From Nocardioides luteus (GTDB lineage: Bacteria > Actinomycetota > Actinomycetes > Propionibacteriales > Nocardioidaceae), in contig NZ_JADOVJ010000001.1 in NCBI RefSeq assembly GCF_015752315.1, positions 5,626,001 through 5,690,000 of the forward strand: a DNA stretch of 64,000 bases, in the 5' to 3' direction. The notes below the pieces were generated by a model. It saw nothing but the letters and a program-made list of their open reading frames with translations, searched no databases and had not been told where the DNA came from. Made by a program: the position numbers and the translations under genes. This document shows positions 23,765 to 32,814 of the stretch, piece after piece (position 1 is the stretch's first letter; each line of letters begins with the position of its first letter).

Positions 23765-24760
23765 ATGAACCGCGCACCTCGCGTACTCACCCTCGCCGGT
23801 GTCGGGCTCGCGTGTCTCTCGCTCGCAGCCTGCTCCCAGTCCGGCACCACCGCCGCGGCCGGCGACTACCCGACCAAGCCCATCGAGCTCGTCGTCGGGT
23901 ACGAAGCGGGCGGCCCGACCGACATCGGTGCTCGCATGCTCGCCAAGGAGCTCGAGGACGAGCTCGACGCCACGATCACGGTCGTCAACAAGCCCGCCGC
24001 CAACTCCCAGGTCGCCTACACGGCGCTGACCCAGGCGAAGCCCGACGGCTACACGATCGCCGCCACCACGTTCCCGTCGGCGATCATGACCGTGCTCGAC
24101 GAGAGCCGGGGCGCCTCCTACGAGCGCGACAGCTTCGCGCCGGTGGCCCTCCAGGTCGTCGACCCGACCGCGGTGGCGGTCGCCCCCGACAGCGACATCA
24201 AGACCCCGAAGGACCTGGTCGAGGCCGCCAAGGCGGAGCCCGGCAAGCTGCGCGCGACCACGACCGGCGTCGCCAGCAACGAGCACTTCGCCCTCGCCAG
24301 CCTGAAGGAGGTCTCCGGCGCCGAGCTCGCCCCGGTGCACTTCGCCGACGGCAGCACAGCCGCCACCACCGCCTTCCTGGGTGGCAACACCGAGGTGCTC
24401 CTCACCAACGTGAGCGATCTGCAGCCGCTGGCCGACTCGGGCAAGGTCCGCATCGTCGGCGTGATGGACGCCGAGCGCGCCGAGTCGCTGCCCGACGTAC
24501 CGACGTTCAAGGAGTCCGGCTACGACGTGGAGATCTCCTCCTCGCGCGGCTACGCCTTCCCGGCGGGCACGCCGGACGAGGTCGTCGACGAGATGTCCAC
24601 CGCCATCGGCGAGATCATGGAGGACCCGGCGTTCCAGAAGAAGATGACCGACGCCGGCCTCGCCCCGTCCTACCTGGACGCCGAGGAGTACTCCGCCTAC
24701 TGGGACGAGACCGAGAAGACCTTCGGCGACCTCTTCCCGCTGGTGAAGGCGGACAGCTGA
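23765..24760 (+). CDS. tctC: Tripartite tricarboxylate transporter substrate-binding lipoprotein TctC
   Basis: A 331-residue extracytoplasmic binding protein of the Bug/TctC family. A lipoprotein signal ends in the lipobox LAAC with Cys23, so it is anchored to the outer face of the membrane. The mature part begins YPTKPIELVVGYEAGGPTD, the family's conserved opening that wraps the carboxylate, and contains VNKPAANSQVAYTALTQAKPDGY. ATG at 23765 follows AACGAAAGG. Its stop shares one base with the next start, linking it to the RraA-like gene. Confidence 0.92.
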   Translation: MNRAPRVLTLAGVGLACLSLAACSQSGTTAAAGDYPTKPIELVVGYEAGGPTDIGARMLAKELEDELDATITVVNKPAANSQVAYTALTQAKPDGYTIAATTFPSAIMTVLDESRGASYERDSFAPVALQVVDPTAVAVAPDSDIKTPKDLVEAAKAEPGKLRATTTGVASNEHFALASLKEVSGAELAPVHFADGSTAATTAFLGGNTEVLLTNVSDLQPLADSGKVRIVGVMDAERAESLPDVPTFKESGYDVEISSSRGYAFPAGTPDEVVDEMSTAIGEIMEDPAFQKKMTDAGLAPSYLDAEEYSAYWDETEKTFGDLFPLVKADS

Positions 24761-25443
24761 TGACCGACAGCATCCTCACCGACCAGCAGCTCAACCCCGG
24801 CGGTCGCGTCGCCAGGTCCCGGCCCGAGCGTCCCGACGAGGCCCTCCTCGACCGGTTCCGCCGCCTCCCCACCGCGAACATCGGTGACGCCATGGACCGG
24901 TTGGGCTCACTCGACTCCGTCATCGCACCCGCCTGGCCCGGCGCCAGCATGGTCGGCACCGCGTTCACGGTCTGGACCCGTCCCGGCGACAACCTCGGCA
25001 TCCACCAGGCGCTCACCCAGGTCGAGCCGGGTGAGGTGATCGTGGTGAGCGGCGGCGCCGACGAGTCGCGCGCACTCATCGGCGAGCTCGTCGGCGGCAA
25101 GGCCAAGGCCCGTGGCGTCGCCGGGTTCCTCCTCGACGGCGCCGTCCGCGACGCCGACGGCCTGGCCGAGTACGAGATGCCCGTCTTCGCCCGGTCCCGG
25201 ACGCCGGCCGGTCCCTACAAGGACGGTCCCTACGCGCTCTCCGTCGACGTCGCCGTCGCCGGCGTGGTCGTACGCCCCGGCGACATCATCGTCGGTGACG
25301 CGGACGGCGTCGTAGTGGTCCCGCTCGAGTCCGCGGCTGTGATCGCGGACCGGGCCGAGGCCAAGCACGCCGCCGAGGAGGCGACCCGCCGCGACATCGA
25401 CGCCACGCTCGGCGTCACCACCACAGCAGGGGATCAGCGATGA
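24760..25443 (+). CDS. RraA-like / HMG-CHA aldolase family protein
   Basis: A 227-residue protein of the RraA family, which includes 4-hydroxy-4-methyl-2-oxoglutarate and oxaloacetate-type aldolases/decarboxylases as well as RNase E regulators. The family core is present: TANIGDAMDRLG at the N-terminus, GELVGGKAKARGVAGFLLDGAVRD with the metal- and substrate-binding Arg-Asp, and VRPGDIIVGDADGVVVVP near the end. In this carboxylate operon an aldolase or decarboxylase acting on an oxo-acid is more likely than an RNA-related role. It overlaps tctC by one base and the next gene by ATGA. Confidence 0.85.
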   Translation: MTDSILTDQQLNPGGRVARSRPERPDEALLDRFRRLPTANIGDAMDRLGSLDSVIAPAWPGASMVGTAFTVWTRPGDNLGIHQALTQVEPGEVIVVSGGADESRALIGELVGGKAKARGVAGFLLDGAVRDADGLAEYEMPVFARSRTPAGPYKDGPYALSVDVAVAGVVVRPGDIIVGDADGVVVVPLESAAVIADRAEAKHAAEEATRRDIDATLGVTTTAGDQR

Positions 25444-25841
25444 CCATCATCGTGGGCTACATGCCCGGCGACGCCGGCGAGCGTGTCCTCGCCGGCGCCG
25501 TCCGGGAGGCCCGGACCCGGGGCAGCTCCCTCCTGGTCGTGAACTCCTCGACCGGGGGCGCCTACGCCGACCGCGGCCTCCTCCCGGCCGCCGAGCTCGA
25601 GGCGGTGCGGCAGCGACTGGCCGCCGACGGCCTCGAGGTCGACGTGCGCCAGTACGCCGAGGCCGTCTCCGTCGCCGAGACGCTCATCGACGAGGCGGAG
25701 CGGGTGAGCGCCGACCTGGTGGTCGTCGGTCTCCGCCGCCGCTCGCGCACCGGGAAGTTCCTCCTCGGCAGCACGGCCCAGACCGTGCTGCTGCGCGCCC
25801 CCTGCGACGTCCTGGCCATCCGGATCCCCACCGACGACTGA
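25440..25841 (+). CDS. Universal stress protein (UspA) family protein
   Basis: A 133-residue single-domain Usp protein. It opens TIIVGYMPGDAGERVLAGA and has the ATP-binding motif near the C-terminus as GLRRRSRTGKFLLGSTAQ, which matches G-x2-x-G-x(9)-G-S in general layout. It ends in ILLR-like VLLRAPCDVLAIR. It may bind ATP and tune metabolism or transport. Small Usp proteins are often encoded beside TRAP and TTT transporters, as here. ATGA overlap with the gene before it. Confidence 0.82.
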   Translation: MTIIVGYMPGDAGERVLAGAVREARTRGSSLLVVNSSTGGAYADRGLLPAAELEAVRQRLAADGLEVDVRQYAEAVSVAETLIDEAERVSADLVVVGLRRRSRTGKFLLGSTAQTVLLRAPCDVLAIRIPTDD

Positions 25842-25875
25842 CCCCTTGACCCTTCCACGCACTGAAAGTTCGACG

Positions 25876-26694
25876 ATGTCACACAGCACGACCTCCGACA
25901 GTCCGCTCCAGGCCACCCACGTGGCGATCCTCGGCCTCGGCGAGGTGGGCCGTATCTACGGCGCCGCCCTCGCCGAGGCCGGCCACCGGGTGACCGGCTT
26001 CGACCCCTACCTCCACGAGTCGCCGGCAGGCGTCGAGGTGGCGGACACCCTGGAGAAGGCGGTCGAGGACGCCCGGATCGTGGTCGTCCTGACCGCGGCC
26101 TCGGCGAGCCGCTCGGTCGCCGAGTCGGTCGCCGGCGCGCTCGCACCGGACGCCGTCTATGCCGACTTCACCTCCTCCGGGCCGCTGGAGAAGCGCGAGC
26201 TGGCCACCGTGTTCGAGGGGCGTGCGGACGTACGCCTGGTCGACGTCGCCATCCTGGGACCGGTCATCCTGCTGGGCACGGCCACGCCGCTGATGGCGGC
26301 CGGACCGGCCGGCGAGGTGGTGGCGGAGCTGATGCGGCCGCTGGGCACGCCGGTCGAGGTGGTGGGCGGCGACCTCGGCGACGCGATGGCCCACAAGCTG
26401 CTGCGCAGCGTCTTCATGAAGGGGCTCGCCTCGGTCGTGGTCGAGGCGGTCGGTGCCGGACGTGCCGCCGGGATGGAAGAGTGGACCCGTGGCCAGATCG
26501 CAGGCGTTCTCGCCGGGGACGGACAGGCGGTCATCGACCGCTTCCTCACCGGCACGGCGAAGCACGCCGCTCGCCGGGCGGCGGAGATGCGCTCGACCAG
26601 TGCCTACCTCGCCGACCTGGGGGTCCATGCCGAGATGACGGAGGCCTCGATGACAGCGCTGGAGCGGATGGCCGGCGACGGGAAGCCGTCGTGA
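25876..26694 (+). CDS. NAD(P)-dependent 3-hydroxyacid dehydrogenase-like protein with DUF1932 domain
   Basis: A 272-residue oxidoreductase. The N-terminal Rossmann domain starts HVAILGLGEVGRIYG (GxGxxG about 30-35). VVVLTAASASRSVAE resembles 6-phosphogluconate/3-hydroxyisobutyrate dehydrogenases, and DVAILGPVILLGTATPLMAAG covers the substrate loop. The helical C-terminus carries KLLRSVFMKGLASVVVEA, where the lysine is the family's catalytic position, and is of the DUF1932 type. It should oxidise a beta-hydroxy acid in the pathway fed by the transporter. ATG at 25876; its stop overlaps the next GTG. Confidence 0.83.
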   Translation: MSHSTTSDSPLQATHVAILGLGEVGRIYGAALAEAGHRVTGFDPYLHESPAGVEVADTLEKAVEDARIVVVLTAASASRSVAESVAGALAPDAVYADFTSSGPLEKRELATVFEGRADVRLVDVAILGPVILLGTATPLMAAGPAGEVVAELMRPLGTPVEVVGGDLGDAMAHKLLRSVFMKGLASVVVEAVGAGRAAGMEEWTRGQIAGVLAGDGQAVIDRFLTGTAKHAARRAAEMRSTSAYLADLGVHAEMTEASMTALERMAGDGKPS

Positions 26695-28034
26695 TCGGTG
26701 TCTGGGCGCTCGGCGTCTACCTGGCGGTGATCCTGGCCTGGACGACCGTGCTGCGCCGCAACGTCGGCGAGGCGATGGTGGTCGGGTTCGTCGTCGCCGC
26801 GGTGTTCAACGGCAGCCGGTTCCTCAGCGCCGGCTGGGACGCGCTCTCCGCCGCGCTCGTCGACGAGATCGTCTACGCCACCGTCATCTTCGTCTTCATG
26901 GGCTACCTCCTGGAGAAGGCGGGCGTCACCCACCGGATGATCGACCTGCTCGACGCCCTCATCGGACACCGCCGCGGCGGCCCGGCGTACGTCTCGACCG
27001 TCGCCTCCGCGGGCCTCGGCAGCATCGTCCACAACCAGGCCGCCATCGCCGCCACCGTCGGGTCGGTGACGATCCCCTGGATGGAGCGCACCCGCGTCGA
27101 CCGCACCACCACCGCCACGATCGTGGCCGGCAACGCGGGCATGGGCATCACCTTCCCGTTCAGCGCCTCGATGTTCGTCCTGGTCGGCTCCTCGGTCGGC
27201 GGCGCCCTCGTCGACGTCGACTCGCTGATCGTGCCGCTGCTCATCGGCGGCCTGTGGTGCGTGCTCCACCGCCTGATCGTCACCTACCTGCTCGTACGCC
27301 GCTCCACCCGCGGGAGCGGTCCGGCCGTGTCGCGCAGCGGCCGGGACGTACGGGCCGCGTTCTCCCACGGCTGGCCGACGCTGCTGCTGTTCGCCGGGAT
27401 CGCCATTCCGATCGTGCTCACCACCGGCGCCGTCGCCGAGGCGCTCACCGAGCGGATCGGCACCGACGTGACCGAGGCGCTGAGCCCGATCTTCTGGATG
27501 CCGGTGATCCTGATCCTGATCGGCCTGCTCCTCGGCCGTGGCCGGCTGCCGCGCGACGGCCGGGGATGGGCCGAGCTGATCGGCAGCTCGGCGCCCCGGT
27601 TCGGGGTCGTCGGCCTGACCGTGCTGTTCGCCTTTGCCGGCGCGAACGCGCTGGCGACGACCGGCCTGCCCGAGCAGCTGGCCGGGCTGCTCGGTGACCT
27701 CGACCTCCCGGTGTGGCTGCTGGCCCTGGTCATCGGGATCATCGTCGTCGCCGTCGCGGCACCGCTCTCCAGCACGGCGACGATGGCAGCCGTCGGTGTC
27801 GTCGGCGTCGCCGCGCTCGTCGCCGCTGGCGTACCCGCCACCACCGCGGCGGTCGCGGTCCTCATCTTCTCCTCCTGCGAGGCTGCCGTGCCGCCTGGCG
27901 GAGCGCCGCTGTACGTCGCCTGTGGCATCGCCGGCGTCGATCCGCTACACACGTTCCGCAGGATGCTGGCCTACTACGCGCTGCCGCTGCTCGGCATCGG
28001 CGTGCTCGTGGCCTCCGGAATCCTGCCGGTCTGA
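26691..28034 (+). CDS. TRAP transporter large permease (DctM)-like membrane protein
   Basis: A 447-residue permease with about eleven to twelve membrane segments. The pattern FVFMGYLLEKAGVTHRMID, then VASAGLGSIVHNQAAIAAT and IVAGNAGMGITFPFSASMF, matches the core of TRAP large subunits (DctM) of the ion transporter superfamily. A second, inverted-like half begins at ATTGLPEQLAGLLGDLDLP. No DctP binding protein is encoded nearby, and the usual four-helix DctQ partner is replaced by an 82-residue two-helix protein. GTG at 26691 overlaps the previous stop. It may export a product or share the TctC-delivered substrate; both are inference. Confidence 0.72.
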   Translation: MIGVWALGVYLAVILAWTTVLRRNVGEAMVVGFVVAAVFNGSRFLSAGWDALSAALVDEIVYATVIFVFMGYLLEKAGVTHRMIDLLDALIGHRRGGPAYVSTVASAGLGSIVHNQAAIAATVGSVTIPWMERTRVDRTTTATIVAGNAGMGITFPFSASMFVLVGSSVGGALVDVDSLIVPLLIGGLWCVLHRLIVTYLLVRRSTRGSGPAVSRSGRDVRAAFSHGWPTLLLFAGIAIPIVLTTGAVAEALTERIGTDVTEALSPIFWMPVILILIGLLLGRGRLPRDGRGWAELIGSSAPRFGVVGLTVLFAFAGANALATTGLPEQLAGLLGDLDLPVWLLALVIGIIVVAVAAPLSSTATMAAVGVVGVAALVAAGVPATTAAVAVLIFSSCEAAVPPGGAPLYVACGIAGVDPLHTFRRMLAYYALPLLGIGVLVASGILPV

Positions 28035-28050
28035 GAAAGGACGGACACCC

Positions 28051-28299
28051 ATGACCCGATCGATCCTCCACACCCTCTTCGTCTCGTCGCTGGTCGTCGC
28101 GCTGCTCGGCGGTCTCGCGCTCATCGGCCTGCAGGCCGTCGGCCTGGTCGTCGGCAGCCAGGCGCTCGTCGTCGGCCCGAACGGCCTGTTCAAGACGATC
28201 CTGTGCGTCGCCGCCTCGATCGCGGCCGTCGCCGCCTACCTCCTCACCCACGTCGGCTCCGAGGTGAAGGCGCGCGACGACGCAGGAGCGACCAGATGA
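28051..28299 (+). CDS. Small two-helix membrane protein, possible permease partner
   Basis: An 82-residue protein with two clear membrane segments: SILHTLFVSSLVVALLGGLA to GLQAVGLVVG, and FKTILCVAASIAAVAAYLL. A short charged tail (EVKARDDAGATR) follows. ATG at 28051 follows AGAAAGGACGG, and the stop overlaps the next ATG, so it is a genuine operon gene. I recognise no family. Its place directly behind the DctM-like permease suggests a reduced DctQ-like subunit. Confidence 0.65.
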   Translation: MTRSILHTLFVSSLVVALLGGLALIGLQAVGLVVGSQALVVGPNGLFKTILCVAASIAAVAAYLLTHVGSEVKARDDAGATR

Positions 28300-29273
28300 C
28301 CACCCACGACCGCCCGAGCCGGGCCGAGCTCCACGACCGACCGGGGCTGTTGCGGGGCACCTCCTGGGAGCTCTTCGAGGACCCCTGGCGCGGCACCCCG
28401 TCGTTCGCGGACGAGCAGGCCGTTGTCGCGGCTGCGGGCCTCGTCCAGCTGGGGGAGGCCTTCGGGCTGGACTACCCGGTCAACGCGTTCATGCCCGGGA
28501 TGTCCCAGGCCAGGAAGCCGGCCGCGCACGTCATCTACGCCAACCACCCGGCTCACCGCGACGACCATCTCGACAGCTACTACCTCCAGTCCTCGAGCCA
28601 GATCGACGGGCTGCGCCACCGGCGGGCCGACGACGCCGGGTTCTACGCCGGGACCCCCGACGAGCTGATCATCCCGGGCACCGAGGAGATCGGCATCCAG
28701 GTCTGGGCCGACCGTCCCATCGTCAGCCGGGGCATCCTGGTGGACATCGCTGGCCTCCTCGCCCGGCGCGACGAGAGCCTCGACCACGAGGCCGGCGAGC
28801 CGATCCCGTACGAGTACATCGACCACGCCCTGACCGCCCAGGCGATCGAGCTGCGTGCCGGTGACGTCGTCATGCTCCACACCGGGTGGTGCGAGTGGTT
28901 CCTCGAGCTCACCGCCGAGCAGAAGCTGGCCCAGCAGGCCCTCCGCCGCGCCACCGGCATCGCGCAGAGCGAGGAGGTGCTCGATTGGGCCTGGGACACC
29001 GGCCTGGCGCTGCTCGCCGCGGACACCTTCGCCGTCGAGTGCCTGCCGCCCGTCCCCGACTCACCGTTCCTCAGGTCGGCGCCCAACGACCGCGGGATGA
29101 TGCACCAGGAGTTCCTCGCCAAGCTCGGCATGCCGCTCGGTGAGCTGTGGCGGCTCGGGCCGCTGGCACGCCGCATGGACCAGCTGCAGCGGTGGGACTG
29201 CTTCGTCACCGTCAAACCGCTCAACGTCACCGGCGCGACCGGATCACCGGCGAACGCCATCGCCATCCTCTGA
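28296..29273 (+). CDS. Cyclase family protein (metal-dependent hydrolase)
   Basis: A 325-residue member of the cyclase/kynurenine formamidase superfamily, longer subgroup. The metal site is expected in SSSQIDGLRHR, where Q-x-D-xxx-H replaces the classic HxGTHxDxxxH of the short enzymes. Later VVMLHTGWCEWFLEL and NDRGMMHQEFLAKLGMPLGE are typical. It should hydrolyse an amide or lactone-like bond of a small carboxylic compound. It is the last gene of the IclR-controlled run and overlaps the small membrane gene by ATGA. Confidence 0.83.
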   Translation: MTTHDRPSRAELHDRPGLLRGTSWELFEDPWRGTPSFADEQAVVAAAGLVQLGEAFGLDYPVNAFMPGMSQARKPAAHVIYANHPAHRDDHLDSYYLQSSSQIDGLRHRRADDAGFYAGTPDELIIPGTEEIGIQVWADRPIVSRGILVDIAGLLARRDESLDHEAGEPIPYEYIDHALTAQAIELRAGDVVMLHTGWCEWFLELTAEQKLAQQALRRATGIAQSEEVLDWAWDTGLALLAADTFAVECLPPVPDSPFLRSAPNDRGMMHQEFLAKLGMPLGELWRLGPLARRMDQLQRWDCFVTVKPLNVTGATGSPANAIAIL

Positions 29274-29333
29274 CCGGGACGTAGGTTGGACGGCGTACGC
29301 AGCCGTCACCGGATCCAGAGAGTGGGGAGTGCC

Positions 29334-30044
29334 GTGCGCCGCTGGGTGCGCAGGTCCTTGTGGGACGTCGTCCCGCGCGATCACCGCCAGAGCGACGCCG
29401 CCCTGCGCCGCCGTCAGCTGGTCACGGCCGGCTTCGTGCTGCTCGGGGCGGTGGTGCTCGGGGTCTCGCTGCGCATCGAGCCGGGCAGTGTCTGGTTCTA
29501 TCCCGCCACCTTCGCGCTGGCCGGGGTGTGGGCGCTCGGCGCCTTCGTCTCCGGGCCGCTGCACCTCGGCCGGATCCCTGCCTGGCGCCGGCACGAGCGG
29601 AAGGGCGAGCATCGGCTCGTCCGCCCGGTGCTGGCGCCGATCCTGATCGGCCTGGGCCTGGCCGGCATCTTCGTGATCGGCGGCCTGGTCGTGCGCGAGA
29701 TCGACTGGCTGGACCGGCAGGTCCGCTCCGTCCTCGACTTCGCCGACCAGGGCTCGCTGCCGATCCTCGTCGTGGTCACCGCGGTCAACGGCGTGGCCGA
29801 GGAGCTGTTCTTCCGCGGCGCGCTCTACGCCGCCCTGCCCCGCCATCCGGTCGCCTGGTCGTCGGTGGCCTACGTGATCGCGACGCTGGCGACCGGCAAC
29901 GTGATGCTGACCTTCGCGGCGATCCTGCTCGGGGTCGTGGTCGGGCTCGAGCGGCGCGCCTCCGGCGGCGTGCTCGCGCCGATCCTCACCCACTGCGCCT
30001 GGTCGCTGTCGATGCTGCTCGCCCTGCCGCTGCTCTTCGGCTGA
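29334..30044 (+). CDS. CPBP family intramembrane glutamic endopeptidase
   Basis: A 236-residue membrane protein. After a basic N-terminal tail come about seven hydrophobic segments. The CPBP (CAAX protease and bacteriocin-processing) active-site motif EELFFRG lies at 156-162 with Glu156, Glu157 and Arg161, and the second motif FAAILLGVVVGLERR with the HCAWS histidine near the end supports it. It may process lipid-modified peptides or membrane proteins. GTG at 29334 follows GAGTGGGGAG. It stands alone and converges on the next gene. Confidence 0.85.
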   Translation: MRRWVRRSLWDVVPRDHRQSDAALRRRQLVTAGFVLLGAVVLGVSLRIEPGSVWFYPATFALAGVWALGAFVSGPLHLGRIPAWRRHERKGEHRLVRPVLAPILIGLGLAGIFVIGGLVVREIDWLDRQVRSVLDFADQGSLPILVVVTAVNGVAEELFFRGALYAALPRHPVAWSSVAYVIATLATGNVMLTFAAILLGVVVGLERRASGGVLAPILTHCAWSLSMLLALPLLFG

Positions 30045-30060
30045 GGAGACCGGCGGCGCC

Positions 30061-30972
30061 TCAGAGCGTGTTCTGGTCGGCCAGCCGTTCGGCGAGGGCG
30101 CGGCGTACAGCCTCCCGGTAGGGCAGCGGATCGCCGGGCACGACGTCGAGGATGCGCCGGTCGCGTACGACGACCTCGGTGGTCATCGAGTCGATCAGGT
30201 TGCGCCCGGTGGTCACGTCGACGTCGGTCACCAGGGCCAGCCAGTACGACGACAGCCGGGGCGTCAGCACCGGCACGGGCGCGACCGGGATCGATCGGCC
30301 GTTGGCCACCTCGGAGGCGACGGTCAGCATGTCGAGGTACGTCATCGCCTCGGGGCCGCCGATCTCGAAGACCTCGCCGATCGCGTCCTGGTTGTCGATG
30401 ACACCCGCGAGATAGCGGATGACGTCGTCGACGGCGATGGGCTGGGTGCGGGTGGCGGTCCACCTCGGCACCACCATGGCGGGGAGGTTCTTGACCAGCT
30501 GCCGGGTCAGCTCCCAGGAGACGCCGCCGTGGCCGACGACGATCGCCGCTCGCAGCGTCGTGACGGGTACGCCGCCCTCGCCGAGCAGGGACTCGACCTC
30601 GCGCCGGGAGCGCAGGTGGGGCGAGAGGTCGCCGTCATCGTCGCCGAGCCCGCCGAGATAGACGATCTGCCGCACCCCCGCCCCGGCTGCGGCAGCACCG
30701 AAGGCCCGGGCGGCTCGCGCGTCGCGCTCCTCGAAGTCGTCGTGGTCGAGCGAGTGCACCAGGTAGACCGCGACATCGGCGCCCTCGAGCGCGGCCGGCA
30801 GCGTGGCCGGGTCGTCGACGTCGGCACCCACCGCCTCGCCGGGGCCGTCGTAGTCGTCCGGCCGCCGGGTCATCGCCCGCACCGTGACGTCGCGTTCGGT
30901 CAGCTCCGCGACCAGCCGCCGACCGATGAACCCGGTCGCGCCGGTGACGAGCACGGTGGTCGAGGTCTCCAT
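30061..30972 (-). CDS. NAD(P)H-binding atypical SDR (NmrA/epimerase-like)
   Basis: A 303-residue protein with an N-terminal dinucleotide fold VLVTGATGFIGRRLVAEL, then AVYLVHSLDHDDF and IVYLGGLGDDDGDLSPHLRSR, where the usual YxxxK is not kept. That pattern is seen in NmrA-like and complex I assembly factor-like atypical SDRs. It may be a redox sensor or reductase of unknown substrate. A -10 hexamer TAGGCT (30984-30979 on the minus strand) ends 6 nt before the ATG, so the transcript looks leaderless. Confidence 0.82.
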   Translation of the reverse strand: METSTTVLVTGATGFIGRRLVAELTERDVTVRAMTRRPDDYDGPGEAVGADVDDPATLPAALEGADVAVYLVHSLDHDDFEERDARAARAFGAAAAGAGVRQIVYLGGLGDDDGDLSPHLRSRREVESLLGEGGVPVTTLRAAIVVGHGGVSWELTRQLVKNLPAMVVPRWTATRTQPIAVDDVIRYLAGVIDNQDAIGEVFEIGGPEAMTYLDMLTVASEVANGRSIPVAPVPVLTPRLSSYWLALVTDVDVTTGRNLIDSMTTEVVVRDRRILDVVPGDPLPYREAVRRALAERLADQNTL

Positions 30973-30993
30973 GGGTCGAGCCTACGGACGCCG

Positions 30994-31365
30994 TCAGCCG
31001 ACCGGGCGGCAGTCCTGCCCGCACCCGTCCTCGGGGACCGGCCCGGAGGCGTGCGACGCCGGCCGGTGCAGCACCGCGCCGGTCGGGGTGACCACGACGT
31101 CGGAGCCGTCCACGAGACCGGTGCCGTCGACGATCAGCGCGTGCTCGCGCGGCGTGAGCGGGGCGTACGTCAGGGTGAGCACCGGGTTGCTCGCGAGGTT
31201 CGCCCGCGTGCCGCCGCCGGGGTCGGAGATCCGCAGGGACGAGCCCTCGACGACCGGGTCCACGACCACGACCTTGATCCGCTCGCCCGCGGTGGTCAGC
31301 AGGAACCCGCTGCCGAAGCGCTCGAGCGTGGCGGCGAGATCGGACAGTGCGACCGGGATGCTCAT
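30994..31365 (-). CDS. Pyridoxamine 5'-phosphate oxidase-like protein
   Basis: A 123-residue protein resembling the split-barrel flavin-binding fold: FLLTTAGERIKVVVVDPVVE, LRISDPGGGTRANLASNPVLTLTY, then ALIVDGTGLVDG. It ends in a Cys-containing tail (GCGQDCRPVG) not usual for the fold. The flavin or F420 dependence cannot be told. ATG at 31365 is chosen because TAAGGT (31378-31373 on the minus strand) ends 7 nt before it, consistent with leaderless expression; a GTG at 31374 is in frame. Confidence 0.65.
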   Translation of the reverse strand: MSIPVALSDLAATLERFGSGFLLTTAGERIKVVVVDPVVEGSSLRISDPGGGTRANLASNPVLTLTYAPLTPREHALIVDGTGLVDGSDVVVTPTGAVLHRPASHASGPVPEDGCGQDCRPVG

Positions 31366-31398
31366 ATCCGGCACCTTAGTCCGACCTCGCCGGGCGGG

Positions 31399-32814
31399 TC
31401 AGAGGTTGATCATGTGGCCCGCGATCCCGTGGACGGCCTCCTTGACCGCCTCGGAGAGCGTCGGATGGGCGAACACGTTGCGCGCGACCTCGTCCGCGGT
31501 GAGGTCCCACTGCTGGGCCAGGGTCAGGACGGGCAGCTGCTCGGTGGCGTCGGGGCCGATCACGTGGGCGCCGAGCAGCTCGTTGTGCTCGGCGTCGGCC
31601 ACGACCTTCACGAAGCCGACGGTCTCGCCGAGGCCGCGCGCCTTGCCGTTCGCGGAGAACGGGAAGGTGGCGGTCTTGACGTCGTAGCCCTTCTCCTTGG
31701 CCTGCGCCTCGGTGTAGCCGAAGGACGCGATCTGCGGCTGGCAGAAGGTCGCCCGCGGGACCATGTCGATGTCGATCGGCATCGTCTCCACGCCGGCGAT
31801 CGTCTCGGCGGCGACGACGCCCATCCCCTCGGCGACGTGGGCGAGCATGAGCTTCCCGGTGACATCGCCGATGGCGTACACGTGCGGGACGTTCGTACGT
31901 CCGCGGTCGTCGATCGCGATGGCCTCACGGTCGGTCAGCTCGACGCCGAGCTTCTCCAGTCCGTAGCCGCTCACCCGCGGCGCGAAGCCGAACGCGGCGA
32001 GCATCGTGTCCGCCTCGAGGACGGTCTCGCCTGCGTCCCCGACGGGAGAGACGGTCACGCGGACCCCGGACCCGGTGTCCTCGGCCCGCGTCACCGCGGT
32101 CGAGGTGAGGACCGTGATGCCGAGCTTCCGGTACTGCCGCAGCAGCTCCTTGGACACGTCGGCGTCCTCGGTCGGGACCATCCGGTCGGCGTACTCGACG
32201 ATGGTGACGTCCACGCCGAAGCTCTTCATCACGTAGGCGAGCTCGACGCCGATCGCACCGGAACCACCGATGACGATCGACTCCGGCAGCTCCTCGGTGA
32301 GGATCAGCTCCTCGTACGTCACGATGTTCTGCCCGTTGGGGACGACCCCGGGCACGCTGCGCACGGTCGCGCCGGTCGCGATGATCAGGTCGTCGCAGGT
32401 GTAGGTCGTCGTGACGCCGTCCCGGCCGGTCACCTCGATCGCCAGGGTGCCGTCGGCCTGCGGTGCGGCGAGCGTGCCCCAGCCGTCGATCTCGGTGATC
32501 TTGTTCTTCCGCATCAGGAAGTGGACGCCCTTGGCGCTCGCGTCGGCGACCCGGCGGCTGCGCTGCCAGCTCCCGGAGTAGTCGACGCTCGCGTCGCCGC
32601 GGATCGAGAAGGCGTCCTTCTGGTGGGTCAGCATGTGGGCGATCTCGGCGTTGCGCAGCAGCGCCTTGGCCGGGATGCACCCGACGTTGAGGCAGACGCC
32701 GCCCCAGTACTTGTCCTCCACGACGGCGACGGACCGGCCGAGCTGGGCGGCGCGCACCGCCGCGGTGTAGCCGCCGGGCCCTGCTCCCAGGACGATGACA
32801 TCGATGTGGCTCAT
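31399..32814 (-). CDS. lpdA: Dihydrolipoyl dehydrogenase (E3)
   Basis: A 471-residue flavoprotein disulfide reductase. FAD fold [15 protein letters not shown] at 7-21, redox-active disulfide [13 protein letters not shown] with Cys41 and Cys46, NAD fold [15 protein letters not shown], and the C-terminal [16 protein letters not shown] with the catalytic His-Glu pair are all present. It reoxidises lipoyl groups of 2-oxoacid dehydrogenase complexes or the glycine cleavage system. No E1 or E2 gene is nearby, so it serves complexes encoded elsewhere. Its ATG overlaps the stop of an upstream TetR gene by 4 nt. Confidence 0.95.
   Translation of the reverse strand: MSHIDVIVLGAGPGGYTAAVRAAQLGRSVAVVEDKYWGGVCLNVGCIPAKALLRNAEIAHMLTHQKDAFSIRGDASVDYSGSWQRSRRVADASAKGVHFLMRKNKITEIDGWGTLAAPQADGTLAIEVTGRDGVTTTYTCDDLIIATGATVRSVPGVVPNGQNIVTYEELILTEELPESIVIGGSGAIGVELAYVMKSFGVDVTIVEYADRMVPTEDADVSKELLRQYRKLGITVLTSTAVTRAEDTGSGVRVTVSPVGDAGETVLEADTMLAAFGFAPRVSGYGLEKLGVELTDREAIAIDDRGRTNVPHVYAIGDVTGKLMLAHVAEGMGVVAAETIAGVETMPIDIDMVPRATFCQPQIASFGYTEAQAKEKGYDVKTATFPFSANGKARGLGETVGFVKVVADAEHNELLGAHVIGPDATEQLPVLTLAQQWDLTADEVARNVFAHPTLSEAVKEAVHGIAGHMINL

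Noticed and set aside
23728..23765. Internal terminator or attenuator before tctC
   Set aside because: No stable stem is seen; the gap just holds the ribosome site of tctC.
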